Origin: Flavobacteriaceae bacterium UBA4439 | GTDB taxonomy: Bacteria; Bacteroidota; Bacteroidia; Flavobacteriales; Flavobacteriaceae | Assembly (NCBI GenBank): GCA_002390455.1 | Contig: DGPN01000002.1 | Span: 19,181-83,180, forward strand | Direction of reading: 5' to 3' | Length of the DNA stretch: 64,000 nucleotides | Part shown: positions 17,565 to 28,614 of the stretch, in pieces | Layout: each line of letters opens with the position of its first letter | How positions within the stretch are numbered: the stretch's first letter is position 1 | The notes under the pieces: model-generated | Databases searched by the model: none | Told to the model about the DNA's origin: nothing | The model's input: the letters and a program-made list of their open reading frames with translations, nothing else | Translations under genes and position numbers: made by a program

Positions 17565-19217
17565 TTAATTGAGTAATTGCTTGGCATGATCTAGGGCAGT
17601 TCGTGTCAATTCTTCCCCTGATAGCATTTGTGCCAATTCTTTTATTCTATCCTCTTGATTTAACTCTTTGAGTTTGGTCACGGTGTTGTTACCCTTTACC
17701 TCTTTGTAAACCAAAAAGTGTTGTTTTCCTTTGGCGGCTACTTGAGGGAGGTGGGTAATGGTAAACACCTGCATGTTTTCTGACATATGGGCCATAATGT
17801 TAGCAATCTCATTTGAGACTGTTCCAGAGACTCCAGTATCAATTTCATCAAAAACAATACTAGGCAATTGTTTGAATCGGGATAGGATCGCTTTGATAGA
17901 AAGCATAATTCTAGACATCTCCCCACCTGAAGCCACTTTTTTGATAGGTTTGAAATCAGATCCCAAATTGGCAGAAAACAAGAAATCAATTTGCTCTTTT
18001 CCATTACTTAAAAATTGATCAACCGTTGTCAGATCAATCCTAAATCTGGCGTTTTGCATCCCCATCTTCGAAATGATTTGCTGCATTTGGTCACAAAACT
18101 TAGGAGAAGCCTGCTTTCGGTTTTCGTGCAATTGTTTGGATAAACCTTCCAACAATTGTTCCAATCCAGTCAGCCGATCTTTAAGGGCAGTGATCTTTTG
18201 TCCGAGGTCTTGCGTCTCCCCAAGTGTTTTTTCAAGTTGATCTCTCACTTGAATCAAATCCTGGATATTATCAACTTGATGTTTTTGAAAAAGATTCTGG
18301 ATTTTATCCCACCGACCAGAAAGTCTCTCCAATTGTTCGGGATTACTTTCGAGTGTATCCTGCTTACTGATTAAATCCTCCAATATGTCTTTAAGCTCTA
18401 TCGATAGACCATTGATTCGCTCCTTAAAAACATTCAAATTTTTGGATTTAGAGGCAGCATCATTCAGTAAGGTATTCAAACTGGAAAATTGGGTAAGCAG
18501 TCCTATTTGTTCCTCCTCAATCAAGTGAATTCCTTGAGAAAGATACTGCTGAATTGCCTCAACATTGGACAACTGATTAATCTCCTCCTCTAAAGGGGTC
18601 AGCATATCGGGGACTAATTCGTCACTGGCCAGTTCGTCATACAAAAACTGATTGTAATCTTGAGTTTTGATAGCCTCCTCGTTGAGTGACTTTAGATGCT
18701 CATACTCCTTATGAGTGTTTTGATATTCGCTGAGTTTGTTTTTGTATTCTTTGAGCGTTTCTTGATTTCCTGCAATAGCGTCCAATACCAAAAACTGATA
18801 CTCATTTTTGAACAATGACTGATTTTCCATTTGAGAGTGTACATCGATCAATACTTCGCTCAATCGACCGAGAACATCTAGATTTACAGGAGTATCGTTG
18901 ATAAAAGCCCTTGATTTTCCGCTAGGAATGATTTCTCTTCTCAATAGGGTTTCAGCCTCATAGTCGAGTCCATAGGCTTCAAAAAAGTTCTTAAGATTGT
19001 ACTTGTCAATCAAAAAACTGGCCTCAATGACACACTTTTTTTGATTGTCTTTCAGCACACTCATATCTGCTCTTTTGCCTAAAACCAAACCAAGTCCACC
19101 CATGAGAATGGATTTTCCAGCACCCGTCTCTCCAGTAATGCAGGTCATGCCCGAATCAAAGGATATATCCAAATGCTCAATAAGAGCGTAATTCGAAATC
19201 TTTAGACTGGTAATCAA
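17565..19217 (-). CDS. recN: DNA repair protein RecN
   Basis: 550 residues, the usual RecN length. SMC-like architecture: N-terminal Walker A in GETGAGKSILMGGLGLVLG near residues 30-48, about 300 residues with coiled-coil heptads, then the ABC signature VASGGEMSRIMLSIKAIL and Walker B IVFDEIDTGVSG. It is a cohesin-like ATPase that tethers DNA ends in recombinational repair. It is 34 bp upstream of fabI and 66 bp downstream of the DUF4835 gene. Confidence 0.96.
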   Translation of the reverse strand: MITSLKISNYALIEHLDISFDSGMTCITGETGAGKSILMGGLGLVLGKRADMSVLKDNQKKCVIEASFLIDKYNLKNFFEAYGLDYEAETLLRREIIPSGKSRAFINDTPVNLDVLGRLSEVLIDVHSQMENQSLFKNEYQFLVLDAIAGNQETLKEYKNKLSEYQNTHKEYEHLKSLNEEAIKTQDYNQFLYDELASDELVPDMLTPLEEEINQLSNVEAIQQYLSQGIHLIEEEQIGLLTQFSSLNTLLNDAASKSKNLNVFKERINGLSIELKDILEDLISKQDTLESNPEQLERLSGRWDKIQNLFQKHQVDNIQDLIQVRDQLEKTLGETQDLGQKITALKDRLTGLEQLLEGLSKQLHENRKQASPKFCDQMQQIISKMGMQNARFRIDLTTVDQFLSNGKEQIDFLFSANLGSDFKPIKKVASGGEMSRIMLSIKAILSRFKQLPSIVFDEIDTGVSGTVSNEIANIMAHMSENMQVFTITHLPQVAAKGKQHFLVYKEVKGNNTVTKLKELNQEDRIKELAQMLSGEELTRTALDHAKQLLN

Positions 19218-19283
19218 TTGTAATTATTAAAGCTGTTATTCATCAAATATACTTGAGAAAAAAAATAATTTCAAAAAATGAAA

Positions 19284-20171
19284 CTATTTAATTTGTTTCC
19301 ACTGAGGTTGATAAAAAGGAGCTATTTTTTTTAACATCTTCGAAGCCCTATCAAAATCTACCTCAGGGCCATCCGAAAAAAGGTTGACAATTTCATCTGC
19401 CTTGGCATCAAAAAACATTTGTAATAGCATTGCATTGGGTCGACGATCGTATAGATTTTCAAGCGGGAGCAGTGCTTTAATAATATTTTTTTTGGCATCC
19501 AATGGTTTTTCGGTCATCAAATCCAAACCTTTGCGGTGATAGGTATAAAGTGCTTCTCTATACTCCCTAAAAGTGTTGGAGCGCATGGTATCACTTAGCC
19601 AGAAACGATTTCGGTTACTGTCATTCTGTTTCCATCCAAGGGCACCACTTTGTTGGGACAAATTGACAATTCGTTGGGCTTGCTCAAAATAAGGGTCTCC
19701 TCCTTTGAATCTAAGACTGTCAGCATTGATGCCCATAATGATGTAAACATAAAAACTTATCAAAGAAACCAAATTGGATTCAAAGGATGCTGGGCTAAAG
19801 AATAAGGGCTGAAATTCTTGGTAGGTGAAACTGATATCCTTGTCTAAAAAATTCAAAAGAGGACTGTCATAATTGGAATCAAAAATGGTTCTTTGGGATT
19901 GTATTTGCAAAGTACCTTCGAATTTAGACGCATTATAACTCGACAAATTGAGCACAAAACTACAAGTGATCTTTTCTTGTGGGAAAAAATCTTGATTGGA
20001 CCAAGATTGTGAATTGATGAATTCATTGAGTGATCTCTCCAATGTCTCAAAAATTTGCTGATTGGTCTGATTGACCAAATCTGCATTTACAACAAATTGA
20101 GCATTGAGTTCTTGCCCAAAAGTTTTGATCAATGACAGGGTCAACAAAAAGGAGAAAAAGATTTTACGCAT
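19284..20171 (-). CDS. DUF4835 family exported protein
   Basis: 295 residues with an N-terminal signal ([20 protein letters not shown], cleavage after the Gln/Gly region). The opening ELNAQFVVNADLVNQTNQQIFETLERSLNEFINSQSW and the later FRGGDPYFEQAQRIV-like segment fit DUF4835, a Bacteroidota family with no known function that is usually found next to coaBC. Here it overlaps the coaBC 3' end by 8 bp. Its place among coaBC, rpoZ and bamD suggests an envelope role, but this is only context. Confidence 0.83.
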   Translation of the reverse strand: MRKIFFSFLLTLSLIKTFGQELNAQFVVNADLVNQTNQQIFETLERSLNEFINSQSWSNQDFFPQEKITCSFVLNLSSYNASKFEGTLQIQSQRTIFDSNYDSPLLNFLDKDISFTYQEFQPLFFSPASFESNLVSLISFYVYIIMGINADSLRFKGGDPYFEQAQRIVNLSQQSGALGWKQNDSNRNRFWLSDTMRSNTFREYREALYTYHRKGLDLMTEKPLDAKKNIIKALLPLENLYDRRPNAMLLQMFFDAKADEIVNLFSDGPEVDFDRASKMLKKIAPFYQPQWKQIK

Positions 20172-21369
20172 TTTGGGTCAGTATTTGAGAAAAGATGTCT
20201 TTGGCTACCAAAATTTTAGACTTTAGCTCAAAGGGAATAATGGTTTCATTTCGGTCAATATAAGTCACCTTATTGGAATCCACAGAAAAGCCAGCTCCAG
20301 GTTCATTGAGGGAATTTAGTACAATAGCATCCAGATTTTTGGACTTGATTTTTTTGATGGCATTGCTTATTTCATTCTCTGTTTCTAAGGCAAAGCCCAA
20401 AAGAAATTGTTTATTTTTAAGTTCGCCCATTTTGGCCAAAACATCAGGGGTTTTGTCTAACTCAATGGATTGTATTCCGTTTTCTTTTTTGATTTTTTGA
20501 TCCCCCACATTTCGGGGTTTAAAATCTGCTACTGCAGCAGCTGCAATGGCGATATCTGTCTCAGCAAAATGCTCCAATGCATGGGCAAACATTTCTTCGG
20601 CAGTCAACACATTGTGTCGGTCGATATCGGGAGAGGCATCAAGCACAGTAGGCCCTGAGATGAGGGTCACATGTGCTCCCAATTGACGGGCTTCTTCTGC
20701 AAGTGCAAACCCCATTTTACCACTGGAGTGGTTACCGATAAAGCGAACGGGATCAATAGGCTCGTACGTTGGACCAGCTGTAATCAATACTTTTTTTCCG
20801 TAAAGCGGTAGCCCCGATTTCAGTTCCTCGCTGATATAACTAATGATTTCTTCTGGCTCCAACATTCTTCCTTTACCGTGTAAACCACTGGCCAAAAATC
20901 CCTCGCCTACAGGCAATACTTTCTTCCCAATACGATTTAATTCCGCTAAATTTTGTTGGTTTGCAGGATGGGCATACATGTCTAAGTCCATTGCGGGAGC
21001 AATATAAACCGGACAGGTACAAGATAAATAAGTAGCAATAAGAAGGTTGTTGCATTTGGCATGAACCATAGCAGAGAGGGTATTAGATGTAGCGGGAGCG
21101 ATCAAAAACAAATCGGCCCATTTCCCTAATGCTACATGATCATTCCACACGGGATTGTCATGCATTTCCTCTGTAAAAGTAGAATATACCGGATGATTAG
21201 AAAGGGTAGAGAGTGTTAATGGAGTTACGAAATCTTTTGATGAAGGTGTCATGACAATCTTCACCTCCGCACCTTGGGATTTCAACAATCTAACGATAAG
21301 AGGGGTTTTATAAGCGGCTATACCACCGGAAATGCCCAGGAGGATTTTTTTTCCGCTTAGAACGCTCAT
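20164..21369 (-). CDS. coaBC: Bifunctional phosphopantothenoylcysteine decarboxylase / phosphopantothenate-cysteine ligase
   Basis: 401 residues. The flavin-dependent CoaC half begins [18 protein letters not shown], has the catalytic His in [18 protein letters not shown] and the PAMDLDMY motif. The CoaB half begins near residue 190 ([30 protein letters not shown]) and contains KIKK near residue 290. Together they convert 4'-phosphopantothenate to 4'-phosphopantetheine. The flap position that is Cys in E. coli CoaC reads Ser here ([11 protein letters not shown]), a variant I recall in other phyla. It is 3 bp downstream of rpoZ. Confidence 0.95.
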   Translation of the reverse strand: MSVLSGKKILLGISGGIAAYKTPLIVRLLKSQGAEVKIVMTPSSKDFVTPLTLSTLSNHPVYSTFTEEMHDNPVWNDHVALGKWADLFLIAPATSNTLSAMVHAKCNNLLIATYLSCTCPVYIAPAMDLDMYAHPANQQNLAELNRIGKKVLPVGEGFLASGLHGKGRMLEPEEIISYISEELKSGLPLYGKKVLITAGPTYEPIDPVRFIGNHSSGKMGFALAEEARQLGAHVTLISGPTVLDASPDIDRHNVLTAEEMFAHALEHFAETDIAIAAAAVADFKPRNVGDQKIKKENGIQSIELDKTPDVLAKMGELKNKQFLLGFALETENEISNAIKKIKSKNLDAIVLNSLNEPGAGFSVDSNKVTYIDRNETIIPFELKSKILVAKDIFSQILTQNA

Positions 21370-21372
21370 AAT

Positions 21373-21702
21373 TTATGCGTTGTTGTCCTCTGTACTTCTG
21401 TGGTAAATTTTATCATTCAACCACTCTTCAATCGCAATGGCATGCGGCTTGGGCAAACGCTCGTAAAACTTGGATACTTCTATTTGTTCTTTGTTCTCAA
21501 AAATCTCCTCCAAACTATCGTTATGGGTGGCAAACTCATCCAGTTTTTCGTGCAATTCTTTTCTGATGTCCAAATTGATTTGATTGGAGCGCTTGGAAAT
21601 GATAGACAAGGCTTCGTAAATGTTTTCTGTTGGTGACTCTATCGCCTCTCGGTTGTAGGTTGAAGTCGAAGCAGGAGCATTAGAATTTCTGTATTTTGTC
21701 AT
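21373..21702 (-). CDS. rpoZ: RNA polymerase omega subunit (Bacteroidota type)
   Basis: 109 residues. The segment NIYEALSIISKRSNQINLDIRKEL is the Rpb6/omega core, and the C-terminal half (FYERLPKPHAIAIEEWLNDKIYHR) is the extension usual in Bacteroidota. Omega helps beta' assembly in RNA polymerase. It is placed between bamD and coaBC with 3-14 bp spacers, a conserved order in Flavobacteriia as far as I know. Confidence 0.85.
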   Translation of the reverse strand: MTKYRNSNAPASTSTYNREAIESPTENIYEALSIISKRSNQINLDIRKELHEKLDEFATHNDSLEEIFENKEQIEVSKFYERLPKPHAIAIEEWLNDKIYHRSTEDNNA

Positions 21703-21716
21703 GACTTATTCTTATT

Positions 21717-22523
21717 TTAGTTTGCAAATGTATTGATTTCTTTTTCGACCTTATCCATTTTTTCGCTTAGGTCTTCCTCAAAAAGAGTTTCAGGATAATA
21801 ACGAACGATATTATTCTGTAATTGTCTAAGGTCAAGCAATCTTTGATATTTTTTGGATTGAATGCTATTGATGGCAATTTCGTATGATGCCAAAAACTTA
21901 TAGTATAAAGCCTCTTCTCTGAATTTGGAACCAACAAATTCCGCAATAAAGTTATCCAAAGACTTTATCGCAGCTCTATAATCGTAGATCGTATAGTATT
22001 GTTTGGCAACTTCAAATTCTTTCTTTTCGACTTTATTCTGTAATTCACTAATGAGTTGGTTGCATTCATCGGTAAATTTAGATTCGGGGTAATTGTTCAT
22101 AAAAATCTGAAGTTTTTCGATAGCTGTATGGGTCTCCTCCTGATCCAAACTGTATACAGGAGACATCATATAATGTGATTTTGCAGCATAAAAACTTGCA
22201 TCTTCGAGTTTTTGGGATTTTGGAAATGACTTGATAAAACTTTCGAACTGGTAGGAGGCCAAATAATAATTTTTGGTTTGAAAATAAGAATCTGCAAAAA
22301 AGTAAACCAGCCTCTCAGCCTGAGGCTTACCTCTATAGGCTGGAACCAACTGTTCTAGGAGACGATTAGCTCTGCGGTACTCCCCTTTGTTATAATACTC
22401 CTCTGCCGCTTTATACTTTAAATTGTTATCATCGTTATTGAGTATTTTTTGATACTCGTTACAGGATGTAATAAAAACAAAGAATAGTGCTACTAATAGG
22501 TAAAGATTAAACTTGCTTGACAT
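21717..22523 (-). CDS. bamD: Outer membrane protein assembly factor BamD
   Basis: 268 residues. The N-terminus LYLLVALFFVFITSCNEYQKIL is a lipoprotein signal (Cys 21). It is followed by TPR-like repeats starting AAEEYYNKGEYRRANRLLEQLVP and YFFADSYFQTKNYYLASYQFESFIKSFP. BamD is the essential lipoprotein partner of BamA in beta-barrel insertion. First gene of the bamD-rpoZ-coaBC-DUF4835 run. Confidence 0.92.
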   Translation of the reverse strand: MSSKFNLYLLVALFFVFITSCNEYQKILNNDDNNLKYKAAEEYYNKGEYRRANRLLEQLVPAYRGKPQAERLVYFFADSYFQTKNYYLASYQFESFIKSFPKSQKLEDASFYAAKSHYMMSPVYSLDQEETHTAIEKLQIFMNNYPESKFTDECNQLISELQNKVEKKEFEVAKQYYTIYDYRAAIKSLDNFIAEFVGSKFREEALYYKFLASYEIAINSIQSKKYQRLLDLRQLQNNIVRYYPETLFEEDLSEKMDKVEKEINTFAN

Positions 22524-22591
22524 GGCGCGAAATTAATAAATTATTTACAGTTTTAATCAATTATTCAAAATGATAAAGCACTGAAATTCAA

Positions 22592-23491
22592 TTAGGATTG
22601 AGTGGTTTGAATGGGCATGAGCTTTTTCAACTCCGCTTCCAAACGAAGGGTCAACGTTTTGGACGCACCTACCAAGGGAAGTCTTAAATGATTCTTACAA
22701 AGTCCCAAGGCTTCCATTAGAACTTTAATTCCTGTAGGATTCCCTTCAAAATAGATCATCCTTATTAGATCCAATAAATGGTATTGCATTGAATAGGCCT
22801 CTTCAACATTTCTTGAAATTCCTTGTTGAATGATTTTTGAATATGGTTCTGGTAGCGCATTGCCAATTACTGAAATTACACCTTTGGCACCTGCCAAAAT
22901 CATAGGCAGGGACATCTCATCATCACCGGACAAAATTGAGAAACTAGGAGGGCATATTTTGATCAAGGTTTGAGCTTGTTGAAAGTCCCCAGAGGCTTCT
23001 TTTAATGCAACTATATTGTCAAAATCTGTAGCCAACCGCAACACTGTCTCAGGGGCAATATTTACACCAGTTCTAGAGGGAACGTTGTATAAAATTAGAG
23101 GAAGTTTGGAATGTGTTGCTATGGTTTTAAAATGCTGATAAAGTCCCTCTTGGTTGGGTTTGTTATAGTAGGGGGTTACCGAAAGAAGTGCAGCAAAAGA
23201 AGACATATCAAACCATTCATACATTTCTAAAAGAGCTTGTGTATGATTTCCTCCCAAGCCAAGTACCAAAGGGAGTCGGCCAGCATTCACTTCAATGATT
23301 TTGTTAACCAAAGAAATTTTTTCTACTTTGGACAGTGTGGCCGATTCTGCAGTAGTTCCCAACACCACTATGTAATCAACCTCTCCTCCAATCAGATGAT
23401 CTATAATTACCGGAATAGCATCAAAATCAACGTTACCATCATTGTCAAATGGGGTAATCATTGCCACACCATGTCCTTGGATTTCTTTCAT
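22592..23491 (-). CDS. dapA: 4-hydroxy-tetrahydrodipicolinate synthase
   Basis: 299 residues, a TIM barrel. The GTTAES pyruvate site is near residue 46, the Tyr of LILYNVPSRTG near 135, and the Schiff-base Lys in NIVALKEASGDF near 165. It condenses pyruvate with aspartate semialdehyde in the diaminopimelate/lysine pathway, the same pathway as dapF at 32766. It overlaps the upstream DUF6913 gene by 4 bp. Confidence 0.96.
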   Translation of the reverse strand: MKEIQGHGVAMITPFDNDGNVDFDAIPVIIDHLIGGEVDYIVVLGTTAESATLSKVEKISLVNKIIEVNAGRLPLVLGLGGNHTQALLEMYEWFDMSSFAALLSVTPYYNKPNQEGLYQHFKTIATHSKLPLILYNVPSRTGVNIAPETVLRLATDFDNIVALKEASGDFQQAQTLIKICPPSFSILSGDDEMSLPMILAGAKGVISVIGNALPEPYSKIIQQGISRNVEEAYSMQYHLLDLIRMIYFEGNPTGIKVLMEALGLCKNHLRLPLVGASKTLTLRLEAELKKLMPIQTTQS

Positions 23492-24024
23492 TTTCTACTG
23501 TTGAAAAATATTTCTAAATATTTGATGCACTCACTGACAAAAACCTCAATATTTTGAGCATCAACTTCAATAATTAAATCATTTATTACATGATCAACAC
23601 TCTTAAAACCAACACTTAATTTTTTATGGGTTTTTGCACTTATATACTTTAGATACAAATCGTCTTGTTCATAAAAATTTATCAAAACATCACAACCTTG
23701 GCTACAAAAGTCAGATACCACACCGTTTAAAACTCCCAAACTAGAAACGTTTCTTGAAATACAACTGCTGTTGTAATTCGATTCATTTATTTGTTTTGGT
23801 GACTGAAAAAACGTCAACACCCTAATATTTGCCCTAGGAATTTTAAAATGGCTTCCTATTTCCTTAAAATACTCTTTCTCAATCCCGAGTCTGTGGTCAA
23901 GAATGACAGCTATAGACTTCAATTTTTTTGAACCTTCTTTTTTATCGGTTACAAAATTCTCTTTGATTGTCTTTCTGTAAACACGATATAGAATAGCACG
24001 TCTTAACCAACTTAACATCATCAA
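23488..24024 (-). CDS. DUF6913 family protein
   Basis: 178 residues, no signal or TM segment. KKLKSIAVILDHRLGIEKEYFKEIG and DVLINFYEQDDLYLKYISAKTHKKLSVGF are what I recall of DUF6913, a small Flavobacteriia-restricted family found next to dapA. The function is unknown. The 4-bp overlap with dapA suggests they are translated together. The start could be any of three consecutive ATG codons (24024, 24021, 24018). Confidence 0.72.
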   Translation of the reverse strand: MMMLSWLRRAILYRVYRKTIKENFVTDKKEGSKKLKSIAVILDHRLGIEKEYFKEIGSHFKIPRANIRVLTFFQSPKQINESNYNSSCISRNVSSLGVLNGVVSDFCSQGCDVLINFYEQDDLYLKYISAKTHKKLSVGFKSVDHVINDLIIEVDAQNIEVFVSECIKYLEIFFNSRK

Positions 24025-24111
24025 AATTAAAGATTAACCAAATTCATTAATTAAAAATTTTTTTATATCAATTTATAATGTAAAATGTTATAAATCAAAC
24101 AAATCACAAAA

Positions 24112-26109
<1,998 letters not shown>

Positions 26110-26961
26110 TTATGATTTAACCGCTTTAAGCATTCTATTTTTTCCAAAAATATCATTTCTCACTTCAATATCCTTAAAAGTTCCTCTTTTAATGTATGTC
26201 ACCAAGTCTTCTTTAAATTTCGGGTTGATCTCCATATACAAACATCCATCGGGATTGAGACAGGTTTGGGCTAAAGAAATGATTTTTTTATAAAAATAAA
26301 GCGGTTCTAGTTTTGGTGTAAACAAGGCCAAATGGGGTTCATATTCCAATACATTGGGCAACATCTCCTTTTTTTCATTAGGTTCAACATAGGGTGGATT
26401 TGAAACAATTACATCTATGGCTTTACTCCAAACCTCAACAGAGGTCATGTCTTGTTGGATAAAATCTATTTCCGCTTGGTGGTGTAAAGCATTTTTTTTT
26501 GCGATTTGGAGAGCGGACTCAGAAACATCCAAGGCCTCAATACGGAATTTACTTTGCTCTTTTGCCAAACTTATAGCAATACAACCACTCCCCGTTCCCA
26601 ATTCCAATACATTATAGTAATCCTTTGAATCATTATAATCAATCAGAACCCATTTGACCAACTCCTCGGTCTCAGGACGTGGGATCAACACCTGCTCGTT
26701 TACATAAAATGTCCTCCCAAAAAAATTTGACTCATTAATTATATATTGTATAGGTCTAAAATTTTTTAATTCATCCAGCGCTTGGGATAATATTAGCAAC
26801 TCGTCTTTGCGGAGTTGATATTGCGGATTCAAAACAGAAAAAGTTGGGGGCCAATGAAAATAATAATCTGTTAAGCGACGATAGAAAGCTATGATTTCAG
26901 ATTTTGGGTAATGATCTATCAAGGAAGAAGTAAAAAAAATTTTGAACTCATTTAAAAGCAT
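26110..26961 (-). CDS. prmC: Peptide chain release factor N(5)-glutamine methyltransferase
   Basis: 283 residues from the ATG at 26961, which fits family N-termini; an upstream ATG at 26982 would add seven hydrophobic residues. The SAM site is LELGTGSGCIAISLAK near residue 115, and the catalytic NPPY occurs in DVIVSNPPYVEPNEK. It methylates the GGQ glutamine of RF1 and RF2. It is co-directional with ligA and divergent from ribD, whose start is 64 bp away. Confidence 0.94.
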   Translation of the reverse strand: MLLNEFKIFFTSSLIDHYPKSEIIAFYRRLTDYYFHWPPTFSVLNPQYQLRKDELLILSQALDELKNFRPIQYIINESNFFGRTFYVNEQVLIPRPETEELVKWVLIDYNDSKDYYNVLELGTGSGCIAISLAKEQSKFRIEALDVSESALQIAKKNALHHQAEIDFIQQDMTSVEVWSKAIDVIVSNPPYVEPNEKKEMLPNVLEYEPHLALFTPKLEPLYFYKKIISLAQTCLNPDGCLYMEINPKFKEDLVTYIKRGTFKDIEVRNDIFGKNRMLKAVKS

Positions 26962-27025
26962 GTGTAAAATTAACACAATCATTTTTGACTTAAATTTGAC
27001 CTATTAAAAATATTTACATTTCATA

Positions 27026-28060
27026 ATGAATGATGCCATATTTATGGAACGCTGCCTTGAGTTGGCCAAAAAAGGTTTGGGAAATACTTACCCCAATCCC
27101 CTGGTCGGTTGTGTGATCGTTCATGAGGGAAAAATCATAGCTGAGGGATGGCACAAAAAGGCGGGCTGCAACCATGCTGAAAGGGAAGCCATATTGAAGG
27201 TTAAAGATCCATCAGTACTCGCCAATAGCACGTTGTATGTAAATTTGGAACCCTGCGATCATTTTGGCAAAACCCCTCCTTGTACCGATTTGATTTTGGA
27301 AATGGAAATTCCAAGGGTAATTATCGGATGTCTGGATGAAAACAAAAAAGTTTTAGGTAAAGGACTGAAAAAGTTAAAAGCAGCCGGATGTGAGGTCGGA
27401 ATAGGAGTTCTTGAATCCAAATGTCAAAAGCTCAACCGTCGTTTTTTTAGTTTCCACCAAAAAAAACGACCCTATGTCATATTGAAATGGGCCGAAAGCC
27501 TCGACGGTTTTATGGCTCCTAAGGAAACTCATAAAAAATACTGGCTTACCGATCCCCTGTCCAAACAACGTGTCCACCAGTGGAGGAGTCAAGAGCAATC
27601 TATCATGATTGGAGTGCAAACAGCACTGAATGACAATCCAAAACTAAATACTCGCATGTGGAAGGGGAAAAATCCACTGGCTGTAGTAATTGATCCTAAG
27701 CAAAAATTATCTAGCACTAAAGTTGATTTTAATTTAAACGTGAGGGAACTTCTTTCAATAAAAAACCAAAATCAAGAAGATAAGACAGATTATTTGCCTC
27801 TAAAAGCTCAAGAGATTTTGGATCAACTCTACAATAATAATCTTCAATCTGTAATCATAGAGGGAGGAAGCAAAACACTTCAATGTTTTATTGATGCTGG
27901 TCTTTGGGATGAAGCAAGAATTTTTATCACTAAAGAAAAATTGGGAGCTGGCTTAAAAGGACCTCTCATCAATAGAGATATAACTCACAGTACATCAAAA
28001 ATAAAATCCGACACACTGATTACCCTTTATAATGATTCAATGATCTCAAGCAAGCGCTGA
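27026..28060 (+). CDS. ribD: Bifunctional riboflavin deaminase / reductase RibD
   Basis: 344 residues. The deaminase domain has the zinc site HAEREAI near residue 50 and PCDHFGKTPPCTDLI near residue 76. The reductase domain starts near residue 148 (RPYVILKWAESLDGFMAP) and contains IIEGGSKTLQCFIDAGLWDEARIF. It performs the second and third steps of riboflavin synthesis. The last 34 bp overlap the thioesterase gene on the other strand. A -7-like TAAATTTG is at 26991-26998. Confidence 0.95.
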   Translation: MNDAIFMERCLELAKKGLGNTYPNPLVGCVIVHEGKIIAEGWHKKAGCNHAEREAILKVKDPSVLANSTLYVNLEPCDHFGKTPPCTDLILEMEIPRVIIGCLDENKKVLGKGLKKLKAAGCEVGIGVLESKCQKLNRRFFSFHQKKRPYVILKWAESLDGFMAPKETHKKYWLTDPLSKQRVHQWRSQEQSIMIGVQTALNDNPKLNTRMWKGKNPLAVVIDPKQKLSSTKVDFNLNVRELLSIKNQNQEDKTDYLPLKAQEILDQLYNNNLQSVIIEGGSKTLQCFIDAGLWDEARIFITKEKLGAGLKGPLINRDITHSTSKIKSDTLITLYNDSMISSKR

Positions 28061-28431
28061 GGACATCTTATGGGTCTGTTGGTTTCACGGTTTAAGAAAG
28101 CCAAAGTGGTTGAACCATTAGCTATTTCCTTTTCCGATTCGTCGACAATAACATAATCAATCTTAATACTCGCTCTTGGAATTTTTTCTATGGTTAATTT
28201 TATCCTTAGTGGATCATCAAAAAAAGCAGGAGATTTAAAATTAATATTGGCAGATACTACTGGCATTACTACACCACTCTGCTCAAGTTCTGCATAAGAA
28301 AAACCAATACTATTGAGCCATTCAATTCTGGCCATCTCAAAATAATTAAGGTAATGGCTGTGATGTGCAAACCCCATTTGATCCGTTTCTGTATATCTTA
28401 TTCTAAAAATCTGTGTTCTATATGCTATCAA
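28027..28431 (-). CDS. Acyl-CoA thioesterase, 4HBT/YbgC-like hotdog fold
   Basis: 134 residues. The N-terminal YRTQIFRIRYTETDQMGFAHHSHYLNYFEMARIEWL carries the catalytic Asp (TDQMG) and the YxxYFExxR pattern of 4-hydroxybenzoyl-CoA thioesterase-like enzymes. It probably hydrolyses short or medium acyl-CoA; the substrate cannot be inferred. The gene is convergent with ribD and overlaps its 3' end by 34 bp. Confidence 0.85.
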   Translation of the reverse strand: MIAYRTQIFRIRYTETDQMGFAHHSHYLNYFEMARIEWLNSIGFSYAELEQSGVVMPVVSANINFKSPAFFDDPLRIKLTIEKIPRASIKIDYVIVDESEKEIANGSTTLAFLNRETNRPIRCPQRLLEIIESL

Positions 28432-28614
28432 ATGATAAGAGATTAATTAAAAAATAGTTAGTAGGAGATGCCTCTTAATTTCAAAAAAAAAAATTAAAAA
28501 ATCAACCAAAAAAAAAGTTTTTTTTTAGTTTTTTATTTCAATATTTGTATTGTTGTGTTCATATTATATTCTGCTAAAATATAGATCACAATAAACCGTA
28601 TATTAATTACTTGA
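28432..28614. other. AT-rich intergenic region upstream of dnaA with an A9-G-T9 tract
   Basis: This 183-bp spacer is the divergent upstream region of the thioesterase gene and dnaA. It has several A and T runs, including nine A, one G, nine T at 28508-28526, and an imperfect -7 (AATATTTG) near 28540. I searched for TTATNCACA-type DnaA boxes by eye and found none, so I do not call an origin. Confidence 0.5.

Noticed and set aside
28432..28614. Replication origin upstream of dnaA
   Set aside because: It is AT-rich, but I found no DnaA boxes; proximity to dnaA is not enough in Bacteroidota.
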